A stretch of 64,000 nucleotides of DNA from Rhodoplanes sp963724735. Lineage in GTDB: Bacteria > Pseudomonadota > Alphaproteobacteria > Rhizobiales > Xanthobacteraceae. Below are positions 17,262-27,167 of this stretch, in pieces (the first letter of the stretch is position 1; each line of letters opens with the position of its first letter). Where the stretch lies: assembly GCA_963724735.1 (NCBI GenBank), contig CAVRVX010000001.1:84788-148787 (forward strand), in the 5' to 3' direction. The notes beneath the pieces are model-generated. The model was given only the letters and a program-made list of their open reading frames with translations. It had not been told where the DNA came from and searched no databases. The translations under genes and the position numbers were made by a program.

Positions 17262-20200
17262 TCACCTCCCATCGGACGTGCGCAAGCCGAGCTCGCGCAG
17301 CGAGCGATCGATCCACAGCTTGGTCAGTTTTTCCTGGACGCTGTTCTGGCTGAGACGCCCGCGCAGGCACCCGAAATCGACACGGTCGAGGTCCTGGTCC
17401 TGATTTGCGCAGGAGAATACGACCGTCTCGACGCCCGTGACGGGATCGCGATGCGCCTGCAGGCATTGGGCGCAGATTTCCTTCATCATGCACTGCATCG
17501 GCGAGTTGATCGAGCCGATCGCCTTGTGGCCGGACTTGAGATGGGCGGCGAGGATACCATGGCGCGCGCGCGCCACCGCGCCCATCATGCCATCGGAGCC
17601 GATGGCGATCACCCGGTCGGCTTCGCCGAGGGCGATCGGCTGCGGCCCGAGCGTGCCGGCGCCGTAGGCCGCGAGCGCCTCGACGATATTGCCGACAAAG
17701 CTCTTGTCCTGCGGCCGGTCCGGCGCAAAGCCCGGCCCCTCGTCGCAGCACCACACGATCGCGTCGGCGGCCCGTTCGATCTCGGCTACCTTGTAGCGGT
17801 CCCGCATCGATTTGTAGCCCGCGAAATAGAGCACGCGATTGCCGCGCGCGCGCATCGCTTCGCCGATCGAGAACAGCACGGCATTGCCGAGCCCGCCGCC
17901 GATCAGCAGCACGGTCTCGCCGTCCGGAATCTCGGTCGGCAATCCGGTCGGCCCCATCAGGACAACCGGTTCGCCGGGCTTGAGCAGCGCGCAGAGGTCG
18001 GACGATCCGCCCATTTCGAGTACGATGGTGGAGAGCAGGCCGCGCTCGCGGTCGACCCACGCGCCCGTCAGCGCGAGCCCCTCCATGGCGAGGCAGGTTT
18101 CGTCGCGGCGGCGCGCCAGCGTTTCGTAATTCTGCAGGCGATAGAACTGTCCGGGATGGAAAGCGCGCGCCGCCATCGGCGCTCGCACCACCACCTCGAC
18201 GATCGTCGGCGTGAGCCGGATCACCTCGTGCACCGTCGCCCGCAATTCATGATCAAGCCGCGCCAGCAGTTCCGCGGGCGGGACCCGGTTGCGCGGGAGC
18301 TTCGCCATCAGCCGGCTGACGACCGGATAGCCTTGCTTGGCGCTCGCCATCGCCTTCACGACATTGCCGGCGAAGGAGGGATGGAGATCGCCGAAAAAGC
18401 TCACCGCACGGCCGTCCGGTCGAATGCTCGACAGCACATGCGCATCCGCAGGCTTGACGTTGCGTTCGGGCGAGACCGGCGCACCATCTTCGTCGCTCGC
18501 CCGGAAATATTTCCCGTCGAGCGCCATGTTGTTCGGGTCTTCGCGCACAAGCGTGGTGTTGGGCAGCGTTCCCGCCGCCACCAGGATGGTCCGCGCCGGC
18601 AGCACGGCCTCGCTCGCGCCTGCGTCTCCTTGTTGCGTGAGTCGCAGCGCCTCCGCATGGCCGAACTCGTCAAGCACGACCTCTTCCGGCACGAGCCGCT
18701 CGGCGAAGCGGATGCCTTCCTCCATCGCCTTGGCGACTTCCTCGTGATTCAGCGTGTAGCTCGGAGCGTCGATCAGGCGCCGGCGATAGACGATGGTGGC
18801 GCCGCCCCAACCTTGCAGCAGCTCGGTGATGCGTGGCGCGCGGTCCTTCCGGTTCGCCGCGGCGCGCTCGGCGCGGATCGCGCGCGCATGCGCAAGAAAT
18901 GCTTCCGCCGCACGGGTCTCCGCTTTGGTCCAGGCCGCGCGCACCGCAGCCTCTCCCCGCTCGGCCGTGAGCGCTTCGTAGCGAGCGAGGAACTTCTCGA
19001 CCTGGACGGGGTAGTAGGCGAGCGCTTCGGTTGCGGTGTCGATCGCGGTCAGGCCGCCGCCGATGACGACGACCGGCAATTCGATCTGGAGATTGGCAAG
19101 ATTATCCGACTTCGCTGCGCCGGTGAGCTGCAGCGCCATCAGGAAATCGGAGGCTTGGCGCACGCCGGGAGCGAGCCTGTTCTTCATCGGCACGACGGTC
19201 GGCTTTCCCGCCCCGGCGCAGAGCGCGATGTGATCGAAGCCAAGCGCGAACGCCTCCTCGATGCCGAGCGCGCCGCCGAAGCGCACGCCGCCGAACATCT
19301 TGAACTCGGCGCGCCGCTCCAGCAGCAGACGCACGAGCTTGAGGAAGTTCTTGTTCCAGCGCACGGTGATGCCGTATTCGGCGACGCCGCCGAAGCCGGC
19401 CATCACGCGCGAGCCGAGATTCTCTTCGAGCGAGGCCGCGTCGCGGATCGGACGGAACGGCGTGCGCGCGCCGCTGATATCGACCCCGGAAATGTCAGCC
19501 GGCAGCGGCTCGATCTTGAGCCCGTCGATCGCCACCACGGCGTGGCCGTCGTTCATCAGGTGATGCGCGAGCGTGAAACCCGCCGGCCCCAAGCCGACGA
19601 TGAGCACGGTGCGGCCGCTCTCCGGCTTCGGCAGCGGGCGGCGGATATCGAGCGGGTTCCAGCGGGTGAGCAGGGAATAGATTTCAAACCCGAAGGGCAG
19701 GGCGAGCACGTCCTTGAGCGTGCGCGTCTCGATCTGGGGGATATCGACCGGATCCTGCTTCTGGTAGATGCAGGCCTTCATGCAGTCATTGCAGATGCGA
19801 TGGCCGGTCGCCGCGCACATCGGATTGTCGATGATGGCGATGGCAAGCGCGCCGACGGATTCGCCCCGCGCCTTGACGAGGTTCATCTCGGAGATTTTTT
19901 CCTCGAGCGGGCAGCCGGCGAGCGCGACGCCGAACTCGTTCTTCTTGAAGCCGCCGGTCTTCTCCTTGAGCCCCTTGGCGCAGCTGTCTTTGCCCTGGTT
20001 GTGGCACCAGATGCAGTAATTCGCCTGATCAAGCGCGCCGGTGAGGTCCGTGCCGGGGTCGGTGAGCGCGAATCCTTCGCGGCGGCGGCGGTGGTCCTCT
20101 CCCAGCTTGAGCATGGTGACGCCGTCGATCACCTCGGTCTCGACCGGGACGAGGCGCAGCGGATCGACTTTGCCCGGCGCCTTAAATAGGACGCCGGCCT

Positions 20201-20807
20201 TGTGGAGCCGGTGCCCTTCATCGGTATGAGTGGCCCAGGCGGCGTAACGTGCGGCGACGTCGAGTTCGGCGGCGTGCTCGGCCTCCTTGTCGAGACGCGC
20301 GGCGACCCATTCCGCGAAGCGCTGCTCGGTCAACTCGCCCCCGATCAACGCCTCGACCTCGCGCCGCAGCGCATCGCCATCGAAGCCCTGCGCGACCTGC
20401 GGCCCATACTTCTTCATGGCCCGCCGTTGCACGAACAGCCGCTTCACCGAATATAGCGGGGCGAGCGCGTCATGGCGCGCCTTCAGCGCATGCAGCTCCT
20501 GGCTGACTCCGAATAACTTGCCGATGAAATCTTCAAGATGCGGCGCGAGATCGATAACGAACTCCGACTCGTCCTTGCTCGAAATGGCATCGGGCGCAGC
20601 GCGCGCGGCCATCAGCCGATTGTGCAAAGAGGCATCCGCACCCTTGAGGAAGGCGACGAACGCCGCATCGAGCCGAGCGAGGCCCTCGCGCCGATAAAGG
20701 TCATCGAAGCTCGCGTCGAAGCCGAGCAGATGGCCGCCGTTCGGCGTGTCGGCACTGCCGCTATGGCTCGCTTTCTCTATTCTGGCTGCTAAAACGCTAG
20801 AACTCAT
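17262..20807 (-). CDS. Giant flavoprotein: GltD-like plus ferredoxin-reductase/PyrK-like domains
   Basis: About 1,181 residues from an ATG at 20807. An N-terminal helical region (about 1-290) is followed by a cysteine-rich segment (YCIWCHNQGKDSC, CAKG, then RICNDCMKACIYQ) resembling the iron-sulfur region of glutamate synthase small subunits. A two-dinucleotide flavin domain follows: VLIVGLGPAGFTLA and VVVIGGGLTAID. From about residue 870 there is a ferredoxin-NADP-reductase-type module (FHPGQFYRLQNYE, LLIGGGLGNAVLF) ending in a PyrK-like cysteine cluster (MQCMMKEICAQC, then FSC and FGC). It probably shuttles electrons between NAD(P)H, flavin and Fe-S centres. Its neighbours, rubrerythrin and NfnSL, point to the same redox system. 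Confidence 0.75.
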   Translation of the reverse strand: MSSSVLAARIEKASHSGSADTPNGGHLLGFDASFDDLYRREGLARLDAAFVAFLKGADASLHNRLMAARAAPDAISSKDESEFVIDLAPHLEDFIGKLFGVSQELHALKARHDALAPLYSVKRLFVQRRAMKKYGPQVAQGFDGDALRREVEALIGGELTEQRFAEWVAARLDKEAEHAAELDVAARYAAWATHTDEGHRLHKAGVLFKAPGKVDPLRLVPVETEVIDGVTMLKLGEDHRRRREGFALTDPGTDLTGALDQANYCIWCHNQGKDSCAKGLKEKTGGFKKNEFGVALAGCPLEEKISEMNLVKARGESVGALAIAIIDNPMCAATGHRICNDCMKACIYQKQDPVDIPQIETRTLKDVLALPFGFEIYSLLTRWNPLDIRRPLPKPESGRTVLIVGLGPAGFTLAHHLMNDGHAVVAIDGLKIEPLPADISGVDISGARTPFRPIRDAASLEENLGSRVMAGFGGVAEYGITVRWNKNFLKLVRLLLERRAEFKMFGGVRFGGALGIEEAFALGFDHIALCAGAGKPTVVPMKNRLAPGVRQASDFLMALQLTGAAKSDNLANLQIELPVVVIGGGLTAIDTATEALAYYPVQVEKFLARYEALTAERGEAAVRAAWTKAETRAAEAFLAHARAIRAERAAANRKDRAPRITELLQGWGGATIVYRRRLIDAPSYTLNHEEVAKAMEEGIRFAERLVPEEVVLDEFGHAEALRLTQQGDAGASEAVLPARTILVAAGTLPNTTLVREDPNNMALDGKYFRASDEDGAPVSPERNVKPADAHVLSSIRPDGRAVSFFGDLHPSFAGNVVKAMASAKQGYPVVSRLMAKLPRNRVPPAELLARLDHELRATVHEVIRLTPTIVEVVVRAPMAARAFHPGQFYRLQNYETLARRRDETCLAMEGLALTGAWVDRERGLLSTIVLEMGGSSDLCALLKPGEPVVLMGPTGLPTEIPDGETVLLIGGGLGNAVLFSIGEAMRARGNRVLYFAGYKSMRDRYKVAEIERAADAIVWCCDEGPGFAPDRPQDKSFVGNIVEALAAYGAGTLGPQPIALGEADRVIAIGSDGMMGAVARARHGILAAHLKSGHKAIGSINSPMQCMMKEICAQCLQAHRDPVTGVETVVFSCANQDQDLDRVDFGCLRGRLSQNSVQEKLTKLWIDRSLRELGLRTSDGR

Positions 20808-20836
20808 TACCTCTGTCCGATGGCTGGCACAAATGC

Positions 20837-20856
20837 AAAAGGGCCCGATCGGGCCC
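20837..20856 (-). terminator. Rho-independent terminator downstream of rubrerythrin
   Basis: On the minus strand the perfect palindrome GGGCCCGATCGGGCCC (20841-20856) forms a GC-only six-base-pair stem with a GATC loop and is followed by TTTT. It sits between the rubrerythrin gene and the next minus-strand gene, so it would end the rubrerythrin transcript. Confidence 0.75.
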
Positions 20857-20982
20857 CTGCGCCAGGCGATCAACGGCTTCCGAGATAAGCTGCTGATCGC
20901 TGGTTTTGACCCACCTCCCGGTCATGACCGGACTCGCCCGGCCATTGCGACGATTTCCTCCGAGCCGGTTTCCTTCGCCATC

Positions 20983-21001
20983 GCCCGGCGGAAAGCCGGG
21001 C
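20983..21001. repeat. Short perfect hairpin after rubrerythrin
   Basis: GCCCGGC (20983-20989) and GCCGGGC (20995-21001) flank a GGAAA loop. A second perfect palindrome, CCGGTCATGACCGG, is at 20918-20931. Both lie in the 237-base gap between two minus-strand genes. They may be part of the terminator region or a small repeat element. Confidence 0.5.
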
Positions 21002-21044
21002 ATGACGGGGACCTTCTTCTAGGCGGTTGCTTGGCTTGCCTTGC

Positions 21045-21695
21045 TTAGCTTGCCAGCATCCCCGCCTTGCCTTTCGACCATCGCTGGAACTCGGTCTCGA
21101 GAAGCGCGACGTGTTCGACTTCTTCGGCGGCGAGTTCCTTGTAGAGGTCCTGTTCGGCCGACCCGGCCTGCACCTTATTGGCCCGATCGCTGAAGAAATC
21201 CACTGCCCGCTTCTCGAAGGCGATGGCGGTGCGGAACAGCGTTTCGGGATTGTCGATATTGCCGTCGACGCCGGCTTGGACCGCCGCAAGGTCGACGCGG
21301 AAGCCGTCGGCCGGATCGGGAACCTGCACATGGTAGCGCCGCGACAGCGTATCCATGTGTTCGTGCTCCATCTCGGAGAACTTGGAAAACAGCGCCTTGA
21401 GCACTGGGTCGGCCACCCGCTCGGCGGCGCGTTCGTAGAAGGCCTTGCCGCCCAGCTCGATCTGGAACGCGGTGCGGATCGCGTTCAGGCCCGCTTCATC
21501 GGAAATCCCAGCGCGCTCCAGCATCTTGAGCTGGCCGCCGCAATGCGGGCACATGCCATAGGGGAAAGCGAAGCCCTCGCTGACTTTGCCGCAGCTCTGG
21601 CAGCGCCACTGCAAGGTCGCGTCGGCGCAGCAAATATAGGACTCATCCGTGTCCAACGGTTGATGGCATTTGGGACATTCGCCTACCCCTACCAT
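21045..21695 (-). CDS. Rubrerythrin with N-terminal zinc-ribbon/rubredoxin-like domain
   Basis: 216 residues from the ATG at 21695, preceded by AAGGAAGGG. The N-terminus has paired cysteines (CPKC, CC, CQSC, CPHC), a rubredoxin-like or zinc-ribbon module. It is followed by a ferritin-like diiron domain with ExxH patterns: FYERAAERV, FSEMEHEHMDTL and AAEEVEHVALLETEF. Canonical rubrerythrins have the rubredoxin domain at the C-terminus, so this is the reversed arrangement. The protein would reduce peroxide in the cytoplasm. Flanking flavoproteins on the same strand are plausible electron donors. Confidence 0.85.
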   Translation of the reverse strand: MVGVGECPKCHQPLDTDESYICCADATLQWRCQSCGKVSEGFAFPYGMCPHCGGQLKMLERAGISDEAGLNAIRTAFQIELGGKAFYERAAERVADPVLKALFSKFSEMEHEHMDTLSRRYHVQVPDPADGFRVDLAAVQAGVDGNIDNPETLFRTAIAFEKRAVDFFSDRANKVQAGSAEQDLYKELAAEEVEHVALLETEFQRWSKGKAGMLAS

Positions 21696-21852
21696 GATTT
21701 GACCCTTCCTTGAAAATAGTCGGCACATTCAAGCGAATGCGCGTTCCCGGCTGATAATCGCGGCTGACCATAAGAGCGCGCGGCTCCCTGTCAACCCGAG
21801 CGTGCGGCGGACGGCGGCCCGCGCCGGCACGCGTGTCGCTACGCGCGGCCGA

Positions 21853-24237
21853 TCACTCGGCCGCGGGGGCGCTCGCGGCGGCGTCCTGCGCTGCCGGCCG
21901 CGCGCCGACCGGGGCGCCGGGAACGAACGCCTCTGCGTCCTCCTTCGTGATCGGCCATTTGCTCTTGCCCATTTGCAGCCAGGTGGCGATCGACCGCGCC
22001 GCGCGCCGCCCGGCGCCCATGGCAAGGATCACCGTCGCGCCGCCGGTGACGATGTCGCCGCCGGCGAACACGCCCGGCAGGTTGGTCCCCTGCGTTTCGC
22101 CGTCGGCGGCGATATTGCCCCACTTATTGAGGGAGAGATCCGGCGTCGCCTGGCCGATGATGGGATTGGGCTTGGTGCCGAGCGCGTAAATGACGGTGTC
22201 GCATTCGAGTTCCAGGAACTCGTCGGTCGGCACCGGCTTGCGGCGGCCGCGCTCGTCGGGCTCGCCCAGGGTCATCTTCTGCACCTTCATGCCGCGCACA
22301 TTGCCCTCGGCGTCGATGAGGATTTCGACCGGCGTGTGCAGGAAGAAGAACTCGATGCCTTCCTCCTTGGCGTGGCGCAGCTCTTCGACGCGGCACGGCG
22401 CTTCGGCCTCCGAGCGGCGATAGACGCAGCGCACGGTCGGCACGCCGAGGCGCTTGGCGACGCGCAGGCAGTCCATCGCGGTATTGCCGGCGCCGATGAC
22501 GACGACGCTCTTGCCGACGCTGATCGGCGTGTCGAGGAAGGGGAAGCGGTCGCCGCCCATCAGATTGACGCGGGTGAGGAACTCGTTCGCCGAATAGACT
22601 TGGCCGGCGAACTCGCCAGGAATGCCGAGGAAGGACGGCGCGCCGGCGCCGGCGGCAACGAATACGGCGTCGTTGCCCATCCTGCCCATCAGGTCAGGGA
22701 GGGTGAAGGTCTTGCCGATTACCTTGTTGGTCTCGAACCGCACGCCCATGTCCTTCAGCCGCTTGATCTCGCGGTCGATGATGTCGCGCGGCAGGCGGAA
22801 GCTTGGAATGCCGTATTGCAGCACGCCGCCGAGCACGTGCAGAGCCTCGTAGACGGTGACGCTCGCGCCGAAGCGGACGAGGTCGGCGGCGGCGGAGAGG
22901 CCTGCGGGCCCGGAGCCCACGATCGCGACCTTGCCGAGCGGATGCTCGATCACCGGCGGCACCGCTTTCGGCGGGTGTGCGTGATCGCCGACAAAGCGCT
23001 CCAGCCGGCCGATGCCGACCGCTTCCAGCTTGCGGCCCTTGTTGCGCACGAGGATGCACTGCAACTCGCACTGCGTTTCCTGCGGACAGACGCGCCCGCA
23101 GACCGAGGGGAAGATACTCGACTGGTAGATCGTCTCCAGCGCGCCGTCGACATCGCGCACCAGAAGCTTGCGGATGAAGGTCGGGATGTCGATGCCGACC
23201 GGGCAGCCGGCGATGCAGGTCGGCTTGGCGCATTGAATGCAGCGCTCGGCCTCGCGCAGCGCGTCGGCGATCGAATAGCCGAGATTGACCTCCTTGAAGT
23301 TCTGCGCGCGCTCGTGCGCGTCGCGCTCCGGCATCTTCACTTGCTCGGCTTCGAGCGCGGAGAATTTCTTGTAGTTGCGCTTGCCGTCGATGATCAGCGT
23401 CTTTTCGACCTGGCAGACGTGGTCGAAATCCTCGTTGGCCTGCGTCTCCTGGCGCTTGAAGCGCTTCTGGCGCGCGAACAGCTCCTTGAAGTCGACGAGG
23501 TGGCCATCGAAGTCGGGCCCGTCGACGCAGGCGAACTTTACCTCGCCGCCGACGGTGACGCGGCACGAGCCGCACATGCCGGTGCCGTCCACCATGATGG
23601 TATTGAGCGACACCATGGTCTTGACGCCGAACGGCCGCGTGGTCTCAACGCAGGCATTCATCATCGGCAGCGGGCCGATGGCGATCACGAGGTCGGGCTT
23701 GTCGCGCTCGAGCACGTCCTGCAGGGCCGCAGTGACGAAGCCCGGCCTACCATAGCTGCCGTCGTCGGTGCAGATGAGAAGCTCGTCCGCGCAGCTGCGG
23801 AACTTGTCCTCCCAGAACACCAGATCCTTGTTGCGGAAGCCCATGATCGCGGTGGTGCGATTGCCGGCCTCCTTGAAGGCGCGCAGCTGCGGGTACACCG
23901 GGGCGACGCCGAGACCGCCGCCCACCAGCACGACGTGCCCGACCTTGTGCACGTGTTGCGGCAGGCCCAGCGGGCCGACGAAGTCGGGGAAGCGGTCGCC
24001 TTCCTTGAAGTCGTCGCGCATCTCATGCGTCGTCTTGCCAAGCGTCTGGACGACCATGGTGATCGTGCCGCGGTCGCGGTCAAAATCGGCCACGGTGAGC
24101 GGGATGCGCTCGCCGCCCTCATAGAGACGCAGCATGACGAAATGGCCTGGCTTCGCCGATTGCGCGATATCGGGCGCTTGAACCTCCCATAGGAACGTCG
24201 TGTCGGAAAAGGCTTCGCGGCGAACGATCGGATACAT
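21853..24237 (-). CDS. Single-chain NfnSL-type NAD(P) transhydrogenase/ferredoxin oxidoreductase
   Basis: 794 residues. Residues 1-280 match NfnS/PyrK-type ferredoxin-NADP reductase: GHFVMLRL, VGGGLGVAPVYPQLRA, and the [2Fe-2S] ligands in DGTGMCGSCRV then FACVDGP. Residues 320-770 match NfnL/glutamate synthase small chain: CIQCAKPTCIAGCPVGIDIP and CGRVCPQETQC for Fe-S clusters, then VAIVGSGPAGLSAA and VVVIGAGNTAMD. In anaerobes the two halves are separate subunits of an electron-bifurcating enzyme; here they are one polypeptide. A GAGGA site precedes the ATG. Whether it bifurcates in this organism is unknown. It sits just upstream of rubrerythrin. Confidence 0.85.
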   Translation of the reverse strand: MYPIVRREAFSDTTFLWEVQAPDIAQSAKPGHFVMLRLYEGGERIPLTVADFDRDRGTITMVVQTLGKTTHEMRDDFKEGDRFPDFVGPLGLPQHVHKVGHVVLVGGGLGVAPVYPQLRAFKEAGNRTTAIMGFRNKDLVFWEDKFRSCADELLICTDDGSYGRPGFVTAALQDVLERDKPDLVIAIGPLPMMNACVETTRPFGVKTMVSLNTIMVDGTGMCGSCRVTVGGEVKFACVDGPDFDGHLVDFKELFARQKRFKRQETQANEDFDHVCQVEKTLIIDGKRNYKKFSALEAEQVKMPERDAHERAQNFKEVNLGYSIADALREAERCIQCAKPTCIAGCPVGIDIPTFIRKLLVRDVDGALETIYQSSIFPSVCGRVCPQETQCELQCILVRNKGRKLEAVGIGRLERFVGDHAHPPKAVPPVIEHPLGKVAIVGSGPAGLSAAADLVRFGASVTVYEALHVLGGVLQYGIPSFRLPRDIIDREIKRLKDMGVRFETNKVIGKTFTLPDLMGRMGNDAVFVAAGAGAPSFLGIPGEFAGQVYSANEFLTRVNLMGGDRFPFLDTPISVGKSVVVIGAGNTAMDCLRVAKRLGVPTVRCVYRRSEAEAPCRVEELRHAKEEGIEFFFLHTPVEILIDAEGNVRGMKVQKMTLGEPDERGRRKPVPTDEFLELECDTVIYALGTKPNPIIGQATPDLSLNKWGNIAADGETQGTNLPGVFAGGDIVTGGATVILAMGAGRRAARSIATWLQMGKSKWPITKEDAEAFVPGAPVGARPAAQDAAASAPAAE

Positions 24238-24606
24238 TCCTCACCTCGGTTTTGGGCGTGCGCGGGTTGTTCGCTTGGCCGGCCGGGAGACAGACGCCCG
24301 GTTTTCGGGGGTAGCACGGCCGTGCCTGCGGCTGCGGGAACACCCACGCTGGTGCAATATCGTCCATAATGCTCCGTGCGTGTTCCGTCCACCGGAACCA
24401 ATACGTATGAACTCTAGCGCATCCGCAATTCTACGTAGTTGGACGCAGGCGGGCGGGCAAGTTTGAATTTTGGTCTTTGAGCAAAGCCGTAAGACCTTCC
24501 GGTTCGCCGGCCGTGAGGGGAGTGCGAATTGCCCACGTTTCGACGAAGTTTGCATGTCAAACGCCCGAGAGCCGTACCGATTCCGAACGCCGTGCGGGGC
24601 CAACTG
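24238..24606. other. Divergent intergenic region
   Basis: About 370 bases between NfnSL and the DUF2147 gene, expected to hold both promoters. An open frame extends upstream of the DUF2147 start but its arginine-rich sequence is not convincing. No terminator or operator was identified. Confidence 0.45.
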
Positions 24607-25191
24607 ATGAATGAGATCGTGCGCCATTTTCGCAGGATTGGCAGTGTGTTAGCGGGACTGTTGCTGACGACCGCATCGGCTCTTGCCGCCGATGTCGCGG
24701 GAGAATGGTGGATCGAGGGGAAGTTCGGTCGGGTCCGCATCGAAAAATGCGATGACCGCATGTGGGGCCTGATTTCGTGGGAGCGCGCGTCCGGTGCGAC
24801 GGATTACAACAATCCCGATCCCGCCAAGCGCAAGCGGCCGACCCTCGGCATGCCGATTTTGCTCGGCTTGAAACAGACATCCGCCAACCGCTGGGACGGA
24901 GAGGTCTACGATCCGAAGCGCGGCCAGACTTGGACCATCAATATTAGCCTAACGAACCCCGACCAGCTCCGCCTGCAGGGCTGCCTCTTGTTCTTCTGCG
25001 GCGGCCAGGTGTGGTCGCGGGCCCCGGTCGGCCTGAAGGCGAACGCGACCGGCGATGCCGCGCTGGCGAAGCAACCGCCGCCTCCGTCCAACGAGTCAAT
25101 GCCCAAGGGCGCCAATGGGCCGCCGAAGGCCGCTCCGTTCGAAACAACGAAGGACGTCTGCAACGCGGTCGACAAGGCGAACCGCTCCTAA
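24607..25191 (+). CDS. DUF2147 exported protein
   Basis: 194 residues beginning MNEIVRHFRR. A signal peptide ends near ALAAD. The conserved beta-rich DUF2147 domain follows: VAGEWWIEGKFGRVRIEKC, GLKQTSANRWDGEVYDPKRG and LRLQGCLLFFCGGQVW, with three cysteines. A proline-rich low-complexity tail ends the protein. DUF2147 proteins are periplasmic and of unknown function. A longer in-frame start at 24529 exists but would bury the signal peptide. Confidence 0.8.
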   Translation: MNEIVRHFRRIGSVLAGLLLTTASALAADVAGEWWIEGKFGRVRIEKCDDRMWGLISWERASGATDYNNPDPAKRKRPTLGMPILLGLKQTSANRWDGEVYDPKRGQTWTINISLTNPDQLRLQGCLLFFCGGQVWSRAPVGLKANATGDAALAKQPPPPSNESMPKGANGPPKAAPFETTKDVCNAVDKANRS

Positions 25192-25237
25192 GGTCAGCAG
25201 GCGGTCGGCAAGGCACAAGATCGGCCTGCTCGGGGCG

Positions 25238-27154
25238 TCACTCCGGGCCGCTGTTGCGGGTATCGATCGCGGCGCCCGGTTCTGTGTGCTGCGATGACGC
25301 GCGGATCTGACCGCGTTCGGTCAACAAGTCGATGACGCGCCTTGCCTCCTCCGCCGGCGTTTCGGTCGCGCCGTCGAGCCGCAGGTCAGGCGCTGTCGGC
25401 CGCTCGTAGGGCGCGCCGACGCCGGTGAATTCATTCAGCAGTCCAAGCCGGGCGCGCTGGTAGAGGCCCTTGCGATCGCGCGCGGCGCAGAGTTCGAGCG
25501 GCGTGTCGACGAACACCTCGTAGAACGGAATGGCGCCGGCGATCGCGCGCGCATTGGCGCGATCCCGCGCATAGGGGGCAATGGCGGCTACGATCGCGAT
25601 CAGACCCGCGTCGGCGAGGATTTGTGCGACTTCGGCGAGCCTGCGGACGTTCTCGCTGCGCTCGGCGGGCGAGAAGCCAAGATCGCGATTTAGCCCGTGT
25701 CTGATGTTGTCGCCGTCGAGCACATAGGCGTGGCAGCCCGCCTGCGTGAGCAATCGCTCCAACTCGTTGGCGACGGTCGACTTGCCGGCGCCCGACGGAC
25801 CGGTCAACCACACAACGGCCGGCAACTGCCGGCGCGCGGCAGGCCGGTCGGCCCAGCGCACGTCGAACGTCTGCCAATACGCGTTCGCAGACGGTTGGAT
25901 CGCCTCGACCACCGTACCCGCCGCGAGCGTCGCGTTGCTCAGCCAATCGACCAAAAGGAACGCGCCGAGCGCGCGGTTGTCCTCGTAGCGATCAACGATG
26001 ACGGGGCGGTCGGTCGCGATCGCCACGAGGCCGATTTCGTTGACCCCGAGGGTTGTCGCGGGATCGTCGGCCAGACGCACCACATCGAGCCGGCTGCGGA
26101 CCGCCGTGATTCGGCACGGCACGAAGCCGGTCGCCTGCCGCATCAGCAGTCGCCGGCCGACATCGAGCGGCATGTCCGACAGCCACACAAGGCGGGCCAC
26201 GAGATGATCGACACAGGCGGGCGGCGCATCGGGATGGGCGAACACGGCGCCGCGGCCTGCTTCGATCTCGTCGGCCAGCACAAGAGTAATCGCCTGGCCG
26301 CTGCCGGCTTCGTCGAGGTCGCCGTCGAAGGTGACGATGCGCTCGATCCGGCTCGGCTGTCCGCCGGGCAACGCGACGATCGGATCGCCGCGCCGAACGC
26401 ATCCGCCGGCGACCGTGCCCTGATGGCCTCTGAACTGCGCATCGGTCCGGCACACCCGCTGGACGGGAAAGCGGAACTTGGCGGCCCGCTGCGACGGAGC
26501 CGCGATGCTTTCCAATCGCTCGAGGAGCATCGGGCCGTCGAACCACGGCATGGCGGAGGCACCATGCACCACATTCTCGCCGCGGCGGGCGGACACCGGG
26601 ATAGCGATGACCCGCAACGAGAGGCGTTCGGCGTGAGCGTCGAAATCGGCGGCGATGGCTCGGAATACGCTTTCGGCGTAGGCGACCAGGTCCATCTTGT
26701 TAACGGCAAGGACGACGTCGCGGATGCCCATCAGGCTCGCAATCGTCGCATGCCGCCGAGTCTGCGGGAGGAGGCCCTTGCGGGCATCGACGAGCAGCAC
26801 GGCGACGTCGCTGACGGAGGCCCCCGACGCCATGTTGCGGGTGAACTGCTCGTGGCCAGGGCTGTCGGCGATGATGAAGCTTCGCCGGCCGGTCGAGAAA
26901 TAGCGGTAGGCCACGTCGATCGTGATGCCCTGCTCGCGTTCAGCGGCGAGGCCATCGAGCAACAGCGCATAGTCGAAGCCGTCGCGGCTCGCGCGGGCGA
27001 CCGCCGCAAGCTGGTCATCCGGCACCAGCCCGGCATCGACCATCATCCTCCCGAGCAGGGTCGACTTCCCATCGTCGACGGCCCCGCAAGCAAGCACGCG
27101 CAGCACGTCCTGTTCGGCCGCCGCGCTCCTCAGATCGATCACGCCCTCATGCAT
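25238..27154 (-). CDS. cysNC: Bifunctional sulfate adenylyltransferase large subunit / APS kinase (CysNC)
   Basis: 638 residues. The N-terminal GTPase has the P-loop GAVDDGKST at residues 24-32, DSPGHEQ and NKMD. EF-Tu-like beta domains follow, then a C-terminal APS kinase with its own P-loop GPSGAGKST, DGDNIRHGLNRDLGFS, and EVFVDTPLELC. CysN with CysD makes adenosine 5'-phosphosulfate; the fused CysC phosphorylates it to PAPS. The ATG at 27154 lies 13 bases after the cysD stop. The gene looks intact, in contrast to cysD. Confidence 0.93.
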   Translation of the reverse strand: MHEGVIDLRSAAAEQDVLRVLACGAVDDGKSTLLGRMMVDAGLVPDDQLAAVARASRDGFDYALLLDGLAAEREQGITIDVAYRYFSTGRRSFIIADSPGHEQFTRNMASGASVSDVAVLLVDARKGLLPQTRRHATIASLMGIRDVVLAVNKMDLVAYAESVFRAIAADFDAHAERLSLRVIAIPVSARRGENVVHGASAMPWFDGPMLLERLESIAAPSQRAAKFRFPVQRVCRTDAQFRGHQGTVAGGCVRRGDPIVALPGGQPSRIERIVTFDGDLDEAGSGQAITLVLADEIEAGRGAVFAHPDAPPACVDHLVARLVWLSDMPLDVGRRLLMRQATGFVPCRITAVRSRLDVVRLADDPATTLGVNEIGLVAIATDRPVIVDRYEDNRALGAFLLVDWLSNATLAAGTVVEAIQPSANAYWQTFDVRWADRPAARRQLPAVVWLTGPSGAGKSTVANELERLLTQAGCHAYVLDGDNIRHGLNRDLGFSPAERSENVRRLAEVAQILADAGLIAIVAAIAPYARDRANARAIAGAIPFYEVFVDTPLELCAARDRKGLYQRARLGLLNEFTGVGAPYERPTAPDLRLDGATETPAEEARRVIDLLTERGQIRASSQHTEPGAAIDTRNSGPE

Positions 27155-27167
27155 GTTTCGCGAAATC

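Noticed and set aside
16653..20189. A 1,178-codon open frame opposite the giant flavoprotein
   Set aside because: It is the mirror frame of a GC-rich gene; its protein is full of HRxDR/AEH-type low-complexity sequence with no domain, while the minus-strand frame has clear flavin and Fe-S motifs.
21802..24192. A 796-codon open frame opposite NfnSL
   Set aside because: Same mirror-frame effect; NfnSL on the minus strand has complete domains and a good ribosome-binding site.
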